From contig CANMPP010000001.1 of assembly GCA_947499735.1 (NCBI GenBank), positions 62,001 to 126,000 of the forward strand: a stretch of 64,000 nucleotides of DNA. Direction: 5' to 3'. The notes below the pieces were generated by a model that was not told the origin of the DNA, ran no database searches, and was given only the letters and a program-made list of their open reading frames with translations. The stretch comes from an uncultured Pelagimonas sp. (GTDB lineage Bacteria; Pseudomonadota; Alphaproteobacteria; Rhodobacterales; Rhodobacteraceae). This document shows positions 27,694 to 37,045 of this stretch, piece after piece. A program made the translations under genes and the position numbers. Numbering within the stretch: position 1 is the stretch's first letter; the number at the start of each line of letters is the position of its first letter.

Positions 27694-29408
27694 TTGTTCA
27701 GGGCCTCTAACCAGCCGCCAGCGTAAGGCGCGTAGTTCCGCCAAATTTCGCTGCTGCCTGTGTAAATCGGTTTGCGCGCTTGCATGCTGGAAAATGTATT
27801 GATCGTGTGATCGGACTTTTCTGGGGACAGGCAGGTGTGCTGAACGGGCATATCCAGTGCCTTTAGTATCGCAGGAATTTCCGTGTTTGGATTTTCAGTC
27901 AGTTGTTCATAATCCACATGGAAAATGCGCCCAGGCATCTGTTCTTCCCAGAATGCCATCAAATTCTGATAAAGCGCGAAATAGGTCGAAATATCGTCCG
28001 GATCATGTCCAAAGCCATAGGCGGGCAGCGGCATTGGGCGGGTATAAATGGACCAGGCCACGGCGCGCAAATCACGGCGCATGTGAATGATTTTGGCGTG
28101 TGGGAATGCGCGCGTGATTTGACCGATGCACCGAAAATTCATTGGGTTTTTATCCGTGACAAAATCCGTGTCGATCGTCCTTTGGCGCGATAGAATGTCC
28201 TGATACGCATGTGCAATAGCTGCGTGTCCGTCCGTTATCATCAGATCCTGTAGCATAAGCTTTGGAAAGGTCTCGCATTCCCCTATAGGTGTCACATCGC
28301 TATGGCGGGCTAAAATGCTTTCCATCAACGTGGTTCCCGACCTTGGTAGACCCAATATAAAGATTGGCGTGGGTCCGGGGATCGTGGCCGTGGTTACATC
28401 GGGCAATGAGGCGTAGTCCGCTTTTGTTTTGGCAAAAGATGTGATTTCGCGGGGAATGCAGTCGCCAATCTGTGCCTTGCGGAGCTTATTTGCCGCCTCA
28501 TATGCGTCAAAAGCGGCTTTGAAGTCGCCTTGTTCATGTTCAATGCGGCCTAACGCGAAATGCAACCGGTCATGTTTGGGATGCTTTATCAGACTTTGCT
28601 TAAGCTGCTGGGTTAGGTCAGGTCCATCTGAACCAAAATGCGAGATATAGGTATATAGTGCATCACGATCCGTAGGGTTATGGTCCAATGCTTCCCTGAA
28701 ACAAAGACGGGCGCGTTCGAACGCCCCGATCGAAATACGTGCCTTGCCTTCTGCAACGTATATTTCACATAACCGTTCTGGCCAGCGTTCGCGTGCCTGT
28801 TCTAATTCGGCAAGGCCTGATTGCACGCGATGGGTGGCGCAATAGCACGCCGCTATACCCAAAATCGGGTCAAGCAGGTCGGGTGCGGAATGCCGGGCCA
28901 TTTCATAGGTCGCAAGCGCCTCATCCCACAGTCCCATTTTCTCTAACGTATGCGCGAAATTCAGGGCGTAATGCGGGTTGCCTGGTTCCAGTGCCGTGGC
29001 CTGTTTATGAAACCGCAATGCTGTTTCGCGACGGTTGGAATGTGCCAATAGGCGGGCCAGCATATCCGCACATTTCGCATCGTTTGGGGCAACAGCCAAC
29101 CGGGACACCAATACCCGTCGCGCAGCATCAACATCGCCAATCTTTGCCAAGGTTAGCCCCAGATCCCGTGTCGCCAAACCGCCCGGGCCTTCTAGTTTTG
29201 AGGCCTTTTCGAAATAAGCACAGGCGGTTTTCCATTGACCGTCACGTCGGGCGGTCAGTCCAAGAAGATGATGAATTTGAGGTGATTTTGGCCAGCGTTG
29301 TAGTGCTTGCTTTGCGTTTATCCGTAGGGATTCAAATTCCGACCGTTTATACAGATCGAATAAATGGCGCGTAGCTGTTTGCTGTGATTGTTGTGATTTG
29401 GCGAACAT
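27672..29408 (-). CDS. Tetratricopeptide repeat sulfotransferase
   Basis: A 578-residue protein with two parts. The first 300 residues are helical TPR-type repeats (units such as AACYCATHRVQSGLAELEQ and LHFALGRIEHEQGDFKAAFDAYEAA). The C-terminal part is a sulfotransferase domain with the PAPS-binding loop FILGLPRSGTTLMESIL, and the 3'-phosphate region HMRRDLRAVAWSIYTR. Such TPR-sulfotransferase fusions are frequent in alphaproteobacteria and probably modify surface polysaccharides or small molecules, but substrates are unknown. The 3' end overlaps that of the convergent OmpA-like gene by 22 bases. Confidence 0.9.
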   Translation of the reverse strand: MFAKSQQSQQTATRHLFDLYKRSEFESLRINAKQALQRWPKSPQIHHLLGLTARRDGQWKTACAYFEKASKLEGPGGLATRDLGLTLAKIGDVDAARRVLVSRLAVAPNDAKCADMLARLLAHSNRRETALRFHKQATALEPGNPHYALNFAHTLEKMGLWDEALATYEMARHSAPDLLDPILGIAACYCATHRVQSGLAELEQARERWPERLCEIYVAEGKARISIGAFERARLCFREALDHNPTDRDALYTYISHFGSDGPDLTQQLKQSLIKHPKHDRLHFALGRIEHEQGDFKAAFDAYEAANKLRKAQIGDCIPREITSFAKTKADYASLPDVTTATIPGPTPIFILGLPRSGTTLMESILARHSDVTPIGECETFPKLMLQDLMITDGHAAIAHAYQDILSRQRTIDTDFVTDKNPMNFRCIGQITRAFPHAKIIHMRRDLRAVAWSIYTRPMPLPAYGFGHDPDDISTYFALYQNLMAFWEEQMPGRIFHVDYEQLTENPNTEIPAILKALDMPVQHTCLSPEKSDHTINTFSSMQARKPIYTGSSEIWRNYAPYAGGWLEALNNHGCENR

Positions 29409-29619
29409 CGCGCCCTCTCTGGATGACCTTGGGTAACTTTAATCGACATTCAACAAAAAAAGGTTATTGGGATCAGAGGGGTAAATATGATTTACATGAT
29501 GTGCTGGCGGACATGTCATATGCTGATGTCTTTGCTAGAAACCCCGGCTGCATCACGTGATCAAACGAACCGGGGTGGTCCAAAGTTCCTGAAACCTATC
29601 CACAGCCGGAGACCGATCA

Positions 29620-30561
29620 ATGACCCACGACATCATCACGCGATATCTTCGTTTTGCGACGATCGAGGCACACGGGCGTTCGCCGATCTATGAAGAATTG
29701 GCTAGGCATGTTGCTGGCAGCTCGGCGGCTTTGGCGTTTTTGACCACATTGCCAACAGCGCGACAGCAGCCCAATCTGTTCTTTGCGGCTATGCGTCACG
29801 TGACGGGCCAGGTGGTATCGGCAGACCAATGTGATGACGTGCTAAACGCCCATGGTTCTAAAACTGCGGATGTGATGATGACACGCAGCACGCAAACCAA
29901 CGAACCGGGGCGCTGTGCCTGTTTGATGCCCGCATTGGCCCAGATTGAGGGGCCGATTGCATTGATTGAGGTCGGGGCCAGTGCGGGCCTATGCCTGTTA
30001 CCCGATCTCTATGGGTATGATTGGGGGCAGAAGGGATTGCCGGGTTCCCCAGCCTTTCCGTGCTCAGCTTCAGAAAACACGCCTTTACCTGTGAAACATC
30101 CAGATATTGTCTGGCGCGCTGGGCTGGATCTGAACCCACTGGATGTGGGTGATTGTGAGGATATGGCTTGGCTTCAAACACTGGTCTGGCCTGAAGACAC
30201 GGATCGTCTGATGCGGTTGCGTGCTGCCATTAAAACAGCCAAATCTGCAAAACCGCGTGTCGTCAGGGGGGATCTGACATGCGATCTTGCGCCCTTGATG
30301 AACGAGGCCCCAAAGGATGCGACACTGGTTGTCTTTCACACGGCTGTGCTGAGCTATATTTCTAATCAATCTGTGCGCGACGCTTTTGCAGATCAGATGT
30401 TGGCGTCCGATGCGATTTGGCTGGCAAATGAAGGACCCCGCATCTTTCCACAATTCGCGACGGCTGCGGATCGGTCGAACGAAACCCGGTTCCGTCTGAC
30501 CCGGAATGGCGAAACCATCGCTTGGACTGGGCCGCATGGGCAAAGCGTGGATTGGGTGTGA
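29620..30561 (+). CDS. DUF2332 family protein
   Basis: The 313-residue product matches the DUF2332 family, whose members have a weak Rossmann-type pattern: the glycine-rich block IEVGASAGLCLLPDLYGYDW near residue 108 resembles motif I of methyltransferases, and VFHTAVLSYI near residue 235 is the second conserved segment. No function is known. GGAG lies nine bases before the ATG. It converges with the small P-loop gene downstream. Confidence 0.85.
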   Translation: MTHDIITRYLRFATIEAHGRSPIYEELARHVAGSSAALAFLTTLPTARQQPNLFFAAMRHVTGQVVSADQCDDVLNAHGSKTADVMMTRSTQTNEPGRCACLMPALAQIEGPIALIEVGASAGLCLLPDLYGYDWGQKGLPGSPAFPCSASENTPLPVKHPDIVWRAGLDLNPLDVGDCEDMAWLQTLVWPEDTDRLMRLRAAIKTAKSAKPRVVRGDLTCDLAPLMNEAPKDATLVVFHTAVLSYISNQSVRDAFADQMLASDAIWLANEGPRIFPQFATAADRSNETRFRLTRNGETIAWTGPHGQSVDWV

Positions 30562-30594
30562 CACGCAAAAATGCCAAAATCGACGGGCTGCGTT

Positions 30595-31131
30595 TTACAG
30601 GGTCCGTACCCAGTCAAAAATTGCCTGCGCGGCCGCATCTGCTGTCATGCCAGTTGTGTCTAGGTCTAGCAGGTGGTCAGCTTCCTCCGCCGCCAACGGT
30701 TTGGCCCTGTCTTGATTGCGCCGGGCCATTTCGGGATCACGCGGTTTACGACTGGAATCGCGGCCCGGGGATGTGATGCGACGTATGTTTTCCTCTAGAT
30801 CGCAGCTGATATGGGCGACACAAAAAGGCGTCCGCGCCCGGCCTAGGCCGATCAGCTTGGCCCATTCTGTTTGCTCTCGTTCGGTCGTATTGGTCAGTAC
30901 GGTAGTAAAAACAACAGGCACCTCGCTGGGCAAGTTAACGATAAGCTCATGCGCGATCTGTTCCACCCGGCCAACTGTGTCCCAGAATAGAGGCGATCTG
31001 AATTCGGTCAAAGCAAAGCTCAGATTGTAGACCGTGTGGATATCCAACAGCTTGCCCTGGAGCAGTTCAGCCAAGGTGCGCCCGATTGTCAGTTTGCCGA
31101 CGCCGGGATATCCGTTCAGAACGATGACCAT
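30595..31131 (-). CDS. Small P-loop ATPase or kinase
   Basis: A 178-residue protein with a Walker A GYPGVGKLT at residues 7-15 and a nucleoside-kinase-like layout: a long lid region rich in Arg/Lys (TSPGRDSSRKPRDPEMARRNQDRAKP) and the final DLDTTGMTADAAAQAI. It belongs to a loosely defined AAA/kinase family whose substrate is not established. An inverted repeat (31172-31195) sits about 40 bases before the start. Confidence 0.8.
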   Translation of the reverse strand: MVIVLNGYPGVGKLTIGRTLAELLQGKLLDIHTVYNLSFALTEFRSPLFWDTVGRVEQIAHELIVNLPSEVPVVFTTVLTNTTEREQTEWAKLIGLGRARTPFCVAHISCDLEENIRRITSPGRDSSRKPRDPEMARRNQDRAKPLAAEEADHLLDLDTTGMTADAAAQAIFDWVRTL

Positions 31132-31171
31132 ACGCGCGTTTCCTTTTGGCCTATTGCACCAGAACTTGGAT

Positions 31172-31195
31172 CTGACCGATACTACAATCGGTCAG
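31172..31195. repeat. Perfect inverted repeat upstream of the P-loop gene
   Basis: CTGACCGAT (31172-31180) and ATCGGTCAG (31187-31195) flank six bases. It has no T-run, lies 41 bases from the start of the leftward P-loop gene, and could be an operator or an RNA hairpin in its leader. Confidence 0.5.
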
Positions 31196-31341
31196 CGTTT
31201 GGAGATCTAACATGCGTAGGGGATAAAAAATTCCAGATCGTGGTAAGCTAAGAATGTCGATCTCGTCTGAGTTTCCCGGACTGGTCACCTTCAGATTGTT
31301 TGTTCTATTGGAACGCAATGGAATGATGTATGGATCCTGAT

Positions 31342-32532
31342 TTATTCCCCACTAAATGACTTCGACCCGTTTAAATACCTCACCGCATGATCGCCTGCCC
31401 AACGGCCCGTGGCCATGCAAGCCGTCAGCAGATAGCCACCGGTGGGGGCGTCCCAATCTATCATTTCGCCCGCGACGAAAACGCCGGGCATGTTGCGCAA
31501 CATCAAGCCGTCATCCAGTTCAGAAAAGGGTACGCCGCCTACGGTCGATATCGCTTCATCCATAGGGCGCAAGGCTGAATAAGGGATGTGTAAATCTTTG
31601 ATTTGAGCAGCAAGATCCTGTGGCTGGGCCGGTAAAGGGCGGGCGCATTCCATTAGCAGGGCCTGTGCCTGTGCGGGCCATTTGAGGGTTTTGCGCAAAA
31701 ATGATCCCATGCTGGTTTTACCGCGTGGCTTAGACAAGCGCCTAGTCAGCGTCGCCAGATCGAGATCTGGTAGTAAATCCAACCGCAATGGTGCGTCATT
31801 GCGCAATTCCGGGGATAGCGGATAGACCCCGCCGCCCTCAAGCCCGCGGGCTGAAATCACGGCCTCGCCCCGGTGGCTGATGCGGCCAGCACTGAGGCGG
31901 ATGTTTTTCAACGGTGCCCCAAAATGTGGGGCCATGTGTTTAGACCAGTTGACCAAAACACCAACATTTGAGGGGCGAAAGGGTGTCAGATCGATACCGC
32001 GTTCCGCCAAACACTTGCCCCACGCACCATCCGATCCCAGACGGGCCCAGGATGCGCCGCCAAGGGCCAAAACGCAGACATCTGGGCGCAAGATTTGTGT
32101 GCCCTCTGGTGTGTCAAAGGCGAACGCCCCGTCTTGCCATCCAGACCAGCGCCAACGGGTGCGGAATGAACAGCCGGCCTTGTTCAACCGCCCAATCCAT
32201 GCACGCAGCAAAGGGGATGCTTTCATCGCCTTAGGAAAAAGGCGCCCTGTCGATCCTGTAAAACAGCTTTGCCCGAGATCCTCGGCCCAGTCACGCATAT
32301 CTTCCGGGGTAAACGCGCGGATCATAGGTGCCAGTTCAGGCTGGTCATAATGGGACAGAAACCGATCCAAAGGTTCCATTTTCGTCAGGTTTAAACCTGA
32401 TTTTCCCGCCATTAGAAATTTACGGGCAAGGGATGGTTTGGCCTCTACCACAACCGGCTGTACCCCGGCTGCGCACAACCGTTCTGCGGCCATCAATCCG
32501 GCTGGCCCGCCGCCAATAACAAGTGCTCGCAT
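31342..32532 (-). CDS. FAD-dependent oxidoreductase of the HI0933/TIGR03862 type
   Basis: A 396-residue flavoprotein with the dinucleotide-binding fold at its start (VIGGGPAGLMAAERL, residues 5-19) and the family blocks SGLNLTKMEPL, FTGSTGRLFPKAMKASPLL and the end GVFVAGEMIDWDAPTGGYLL. Family members are uncharacterised flavoproteins related to HI0933. The ATG at 32532 lies two bases after the mscS stop codon, so it is the second gene of a pair with the MscS channel. Confidence 0.88.
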   Translation of the reverse strand: MRALVIGGGPAGLMAAERLCAAGVQPVVVEAKPSLARKFLMAGKSGLNLTKMEPLDRFLSHYDQPELAPMIRAFTPEDMRDWAEDLGQSCFTGSTGRLFPKAMKASPLLRAWIGRLNKAGCSFRTRWRWSGWQDGAFAFDTPEGTQILRPDVCVLALGGASWARLGSDGAWGKCLAERGIDLTPFRPSNVGVLVNWSKHMAPHFGAPLKNIRLSAGRISHRGEAVISARGLEGGGVYPLSPELRNDAPLRLDLLPDLDLATLTRRLSKPRGKTSMGSFLRKTLKWPAQAQALLMECARPLPAQPQDLAAQIKDLHIPYSALRPMDEAISTVGGVPFSELDDGLMLRNMPGVFVAGEMIDWDAPTGGYLLTACMATGRWAGDHAVRYLNGSKSFSGE

Positions 32533-32533
32533 G

Positions 32534-33856
32534 TTAATCGGTGACCTGACGCATTTCGACGACGCGATGCGGATAAGGGATTTCGATGTCATGCTCTTTC
32601 AGAGCGTTCCAAATCAAAAACGCCACATCTGATGAGTATTTATGTTTGCCATCATCAATGCCGTTGACCCAGAATTCGACCGCAAAATCCACGCCGCTAT
32701 CCCCAAAGCCGCGCAATTCGCAATCTGGTGGGAACGGATCATTGACGATTTCGGGATGTTTGGACACCGCTTGTTCGATGATGTCGGGGACCTTGTTAAT
32801 GTCGGTTTTATAGCTGACGGAAAACGGCACCTCATATCGGTTGCTGGAACCCTGATCAGAATAATTGATCACACGGGTGGTGATGAAATCCTCATTCGGC
32901 ACCACGATCCAGCGCCCGTCGAATGTTTCCAAAATCATGGCACGTGCTGTGGTCTGTACGATTGTGCCTGACATGCCATTGTCCAGCTCGACAAAGTCAC
33001 CCACCGTCGCTTGACCTTCAAGCAATAGGATTACGCCAGAGATATAGTTTGATGCGATCTTTTGCAGACCAAAGCCCAAGCCAACACCGATTGCACCGCC
33101 CATAACTGCCAGAGAATCCAAGGGGATGCCCATAATGCTCATCAGCAGAACGAAACACAGGCCGAAAATGGCAATCTCCGCTGCTTTCACTGCCAGCTGT
33201 TTGGCAGCTGGTCGCATTTCGTCTTGTTTCTGAATATAGGTGCCGGTCTGGTCATTGGACCAACGGCCCAGCCAAAACAGGATCGATCCAGCGATCACAC
33301 CGCGCACAAGGGACATGACTGAAAAGGAAATATTCCCCATCTCAATCGTGGTCTCGTTCAATTTGACCGTCATGAAATCCAATAGGCCAAGCGCATAAAG
33401 CGCCATGATGGGCAATAGGATGTATTTGGCCAGAACCTTTAGAAATCCGTCTTGAATGATTTCTGTGGCCAATGCGCGGGCCGCCAAAAACAGAAAGACA
33501 CGTTTGCCCAATGCAATGACCGCGCCGGACCCAAACAGGGCCCGCGTCATCTGTTCGCCAATTGCGGTGAATAAAAAGGCCAGAACAGGCAGCAATAAGG
33601 GCACAAAAGTCAGCAAGAACCGTTTGCCTTGTGCGAAAATATTGCGGGCCTCTTCAGGTGGGGTCAGCAGGTTTTCTAGAAAGGGGCGCAGCTTTTTGCT
33701 AAGCAGCCAAGCCAAGACAAAGGCACCGACCAAAAGACCAAATTGCGACCACGCTGCAGGAGAGGTCAGCCATTCCTTGGACACATCCCACGCACTGAAC
33801 AGATAGGAAAACACCGTCTGAACGATTTGCGGTTGCGCGGAAAGATCCCAATTCAT
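32534..33856 (-). CDS. Mechanosensitive ion channel, MscS family
   Basis: A 440-residue channel: about five or six transmembrane helices in the first 260 residues, then the MscS pore and beta domain. The pore-lining helix MGGAIGVGLGFGLQKIASNYISGVILLLEG is glycine- and alanine-rich as expected, and the beta block QATVGDFVELDNGMSGTIVQTTARA follows. It opens under membrane tension to release solutes after osmotic downshock. The gene shares a transcript with the flavoprotein downstream. Confidence 0.93.
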   Translation of the reverse strand: MNWDLSAQPQIVQTVFSYLFSAWDVSKEWLTSPAAWSQFGLLVGAFVLAWLLSKKLRPFLENLLTPPEEARNIFAQGKRFLLTFVPLLLPVLAFLFTAIGEQMTRALFGSGAVIALGKRVFLFLAARALATEIIQDGFLKVLAKYILLPIMALYALGLLDFMTVKLNETTIEMGNISFSVMSLVRGVIAGSILFWLGRWSNDQTGTYIQKQDEMRPAAKQLAVKAAEIAIFGLCFVLLMSIMGIPLDSLAVMGGAIGVGLGFGLQKIASNYISGVILLLEGQATVGDFVELDNGMSGTIVQTTARAMILETFDGRWIVVPNEDFITTRVINYSDQGSSNRYEVPFSVSYKTDINKVPDIIEQAVSKHPEIVNDPFPPDCELRGFGDSGVDFAVEFWVNGIDDGKHKYSSDVAFLIWNALKEHDIEIPYPHRVVEMRQVTD

Positions 33857-33983
33857 GTCAACATCCTAACATTTGCACACGTCAATCACACTTTGTTAAT
33901 CAAACAAGGCGACGCGCTGACCTTGCATAGCCGCCCCTTTATGTTCAAGTGGCAATGCGACCTGTCATGGGAATGGATATATC

Positions 33984-34736
33984 TTGCAATATAACTCCTA
34001 TATCATCTGCACCAGCCCGCGCAGCGGAAGTACCTTGCTGTGCCATATGCTGCGGCGCACGAAATTGGCAGGGCATCCCGGATCTCATTTTCACCGCCCC
34101 TCATTGAATAGCTGGCTAGACGCCTATGATTTGGCGCGCTCTGATTTTCCAAACGACCTTGACGCAACGCATGCCGCAGTTGCCGCTGGTATCGCATATG
34201 GAAAAGGACAGGGGGATGTGTTTGCCTTGCGCCTGCAGCGCCATAGCTTTGCGTTCTTCATGTCCCAATTGGCACTGCTTTTCCCCAAGGCTGACACGGA
34301 TCTTGCCCGCATCGAAGCGGCATTTGGCAAGACGCTTTTTGTGCATCTGACGCGATCAGATAAATTGGATCAGGCCATTTCATATGTGAAAGCTGAACAA
34401 TCTGGTCTTTGGCACAAGGCACCAGATGGGCGCGAAATCGAACGGTTGTCTGCTCCTGTGGAACCTGTCTTTGATCGCGCAGCCCTTGCTGCACAGGTGG
34501 CGGATTTCACTGTGATGGATGAGCAATGGGAAACATGGTTTTCAGAGCAACACATCACGCCCCTTCAATTAACCTATGACGCGTTGTCCGAAGATCCGTT
34601 TGGGGCCCGTGACAAAGTGCTGGCTGCATTGGGCCTGACCTATAGGCTGCCAGATGGTGAAGAGCCGCCGGTCGCAAAATTAGCTGACGCAGTGAATGCG
34701 GATTGGCGGCGACGGTTTCTTGCGGATGCTCCGTGA
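33984..34736 (+). CDS. Stf0-type sulfotransferase
   Basis: A 250-residue protein with the PAPS-binding loop ICTSPRSGSTLLCHML at residues 8-23, as in trehalose 2-sulfotransferase Stf0 and relatives. The TTG at 33984 is the only start that leaves the family beginning intact; no in-frame ATG lies upstream. The C-terminal half contains the block PLQLTYDALSEDP. Sulfotransferases of this type modify sugars or lipids; the acceptor here is unknown. It is unrelated in layout to the TPR sulfotransferase 5 kb away. Confidence 0.88.
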   Translation: MQYNSYIICTSPRSGSTLLCHMLRRTKLAGHPGSHFHRPSLNSWLDAYDLARSDFPNDLDATHAAVAAGIAYGKGQGDVFALRLQRHSFAFFMSQLALLFPKADTDLARIEAAFGKTLFVHLTRSDKLDQAISYVKAEQSGLWHKAPDGREIERLSAPVEPVFDRAALAAQVADFTVMDEQWETWFSEQHITPLQLTYDALSEDPFGARDKVLAALGLTYRLPDGEEPPVAKLADAVNADWRRRFLADAP

Positions 34737-34791
34737 CCGGCATTTTTTGCGCCAGAACACATTCCGCATTGTTGCGCCCTGAATGCTGCGC

Positions 34792-35769
34792 CTAGCGGCA
34801 ATAGGTACCGTTGTGAACTACGCCTGAATTGGTCACGGTTTTCGTTTCAAAACTGTAACAGCCATCTTCGTCGCTGGGGGCATAGTGAATGAAATAGCTT
34901 TCTCCCTGATAGGTGTATTCCATGTGGCGATGACCGTTGGTGCCTTCGTTATAAAACAAATCTTCAACACCACCCTGAGGGGGGCGGCCGGGTTCGACGT
35001 CTTGACCGTTTTTGGCACTTAGTGGGCGCACTCTTAGCAGCTGGTTAAAGTTTGGCACATCGCCCATCAGGCATTGCACAATATAGGGCGCATCGGCGGA
35101 GGTGTGATAGCGATAGCCATAGGTGTCATCGGCCTGACCGTTACATATATCCAAATCCCCGGGGGCGATTTCGGATCCGTCGGGGTTAAGGCGTCCATAG
35201 ATTGGATAGCCGTCAAAGGCCCAGCCGATGATGGGATTTTCTGCGGTATTATCCATCTGTTCAATCATGCAGGTGGGCTCAGCGTGATAGTGATAATCAT
35301 CCCCGCGCCCAGCATGGCCGCCACATATATCCAACTGCCCCGTTTGCAATGTGTCATGTCGGGCTTGATGATGTGCTAGATCTTCCTGAGACATCTCGCC
35401 CCCAGCGGTATAGTCATAAATTGGCACACCATTTACCGCTACACCCAAAGCCGCATCGCGTGTCAAAGGGGTCTCACCCAACGTGGGCGAAAAAATGATT
35501 GGGGCGCTATACTGGGCTGGCACGGGTACCTGTTCATTGGTGTTTACAATGCCTGTCATCTTCGCATGGTGTGGATAGGTGTCGGATGTGATCAACGCAT
35601 GATCATCTTCGCAGGTTACTGCCACCCGGTCTTCAAAACCGGCATCTGCAACAGACTGTGTGATCGCCTGACAATGATTGTCATGTGCCCAAATCGGATC
35701 AGTCAGGGCCGCAATCATCAGCGTTGCTGTAAAGAGGATACTCCAAGTTCGGCATGATGTTTGGGACAT
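34792..35769 (-). CDS. Exported YHYH domain protein
   Basis: The 325-residue product starts with a signal peptide (hydrophobic stretch about 10-22, AHD cleavage region) and contains the YHYH block GDDYHYHAEPTCM near residue 158. Seven cysteines across the mature protein suggest disulfides, and the repeated His-containing segments could bind metal. No function is established for YHYH proteins. Its start is 36 bases after the EF-hand gene stop on the same strand, so they form a two-gene unit. Confidence 0.88.
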   Translation of the reverse strand: MSQTSCRTWSILFTATLMIAALTDPIWAHDNHCQAITQSVADAGFEDRVAVTCEDDHALITSDTYPHHAKMTGIVNTNEQVPVPAQYSAPIIFSPTLGETPLTRDAALGVAVNGVPIYDYTAGGEMSQEDLAHHQARHDTLQTGQLDICGGHAGRGDDYHYHAEPTCMIEQMDNTAENPIIGWAFDGYPIYGRLNPDGSEIAPGDLDICNGQADDTYGYRYHTSADAPYIVQCLMGDVPNFNQLLRVRPLSAKNGQDVEPGRPPQGGVEDLFYNEGTNGHRHMEYTYQGESYFIHYAPSDEDGCYSFETKTVTNSGVVHNGTYCR

Positions 35770-35805
35770 TTTGACTCCATTCAGGCAAATTTTCTCAGGC
35801 GTTGT

Positions 35806-36330
35806 TTACAGATCTTCGATCGGCAGTTGTCCTGATTTTTGGGCCACGATCATTTCGTTTTCAGTCACTATTCCATTCGCATTGAGATCTACTAAATCAA
35901 AGAAATCCAACAAATTCATTTGACGATACAGGCGTTCGCCAACGTAAGCTTCGACCTCTGTTCGCGCGACAATGCCATCGGCGTTTAAATCACTGCCGTC
36001 AAAGGCAAAGGGGGGATCGACCAAGGCCAGTTCAGGATCTGTCAAAACCCCGTCTTCATTCGCGTCATATCTGTCAAAATAGGCAACCATTCCAACCTGA
36101 CGTTCAGGCCCCATTGACACAAAGTGCTCCATCTCGGCCCGCGTCACCTGCCCGTCGCGATTGGCGTCTGATGCGCTCATAGGGCCGTAGGGCCCCGGCA
36201 CGCGAGGGCCATTGGCAAGATTGTCTTGTTGGGGTGTTGGGCCTGATTGTGCCAGGATGACTGTGCTGAAACCTATGCCTGCTACAATGGCGATGCATGA
36301 GGCGCCAAGGACTGCGTGTGCCAACTTCAT
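35806..36330 (-). CDS. Exported EF-hand calcium-binding protein
   Basis: A 174-residue protein with a signal peptide (about residues 1-28) and four EF-hand loops: DANRDGQVTRAEM, DANEDGVLTDPEL, DLNADGIVARTEV and DLNANGIVTENEM, all with aspartate at positions 1 and mostly at 3 and 5 of the loop. The ATG at 36330 has AAGGAG upstream; longer frames add unrelated residues. It probably binds calcium in the periplasm and is transcribed with the YHYH gene. Confidence 0.9.
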   Translation of the reverse strand: MKLAHAVLGASCIAIVAGIGFSTVILAQSGPTPQQDNLANGPRVPGPYGPMSASDANRDGQVTRAEMEHFVSMGPERQVGMVAYFDRYDANEDGVLTDPELALVDPPFAFDGSDLNADGIVARTEVEAYVGERLYRQMNLLDFFDLVDLNANGIVTENEMIVAQKSGQLPIEDL

Positions 36331-36501
36331 TATGTGTCTCCTTGTGACGATCACCAGAACGCAGCCTCCGTGCGCCAACATAGTCTTTATACGCGCCACA
36401 GATCGAATTCCGTCTCTAGGCACGAAAGTAGTAAGGGCAGGGCCTCTTGCCATTCGAAGGGCGGCACAGCATGGTGCGGTTCAAAATACCGGAGGCAGGG
36501 C

Positions 36502-36885
36502 ATGCATTCTTTTCCCATCAGCGTTTATTACGAAGACACGGATATGGCTGGGATTGTGTATCACGCCAATTATTTGAAATTCATCGAACGGGCGCGCTCT
36601 GACTGGGTCGCGGCGATGGGCGTGGATCAAACAGCATTGCGCGAGGCAGGGCAGGTGTTTGTGGTTCGGCGGATCGAAGCGGATTATTTGGGCTCGGCCC
36701 ATTTTCAGGAAAACCTAGAGGTGCGAACACTGACGAAGACCGTCACGGGCGCGCGCCTGATTTTGGATCAACAGGTTTGGCGGGGCAAAGATCTGCTGTT
36801 TCAAGCAGAAGTGACCGTTGTTTGCGCAACAACCGACGGGCAGCCGACGCGTCTGCCGGCCGAGTTGCGTCAAAAGCTGCATTAG
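36502..36885 (+). CDS. ybgC: Tol-Pal system-associated acyl-CoA thioesterase
   Basis: YbgC is a hot-dog thioesterase that acts on acyl-CoA or acyl-ACP at the inner membrane and is encoded with tol-pal. The 127-residue product has the family signature YYEDTDMAGIVYHANYLKF, with its catalytic Asp in YEDTD. GGAGG precedes the ATG at 36502; the open frame reaches back to 36316 with unrelated residues. It leads into tolQ, 160 bases away, with a short non-coding gap that may carry a second promoter. Confidence 0.93.
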   Translation: MHSFPISVYYEDTDMAGIVYHANYLKFIERARSDWVAAMGVDQTALREAGQVFVVRRIEADYLGSAHFQENLEVRTLTKTVTGARLILDQQVWRGKDLLFQAEVTVVCATTDGQPTRLPAELRQKLH

Positions 36886-37045
36886 GGTGACCTGTTTAGG
36901 GCGCGCTTTGTGCCGTCGGGCAATTCCGCGCGCATCATGCGCCAAGCTTATAGCCTTTCCCCTGCATTTGCCCTAGAGTTTGAGCAATAAGCGCAAACTA
37001 TGAGCCTGAAACAGGCCGGCAAGACAAGAGCGGAAAGATCACATT

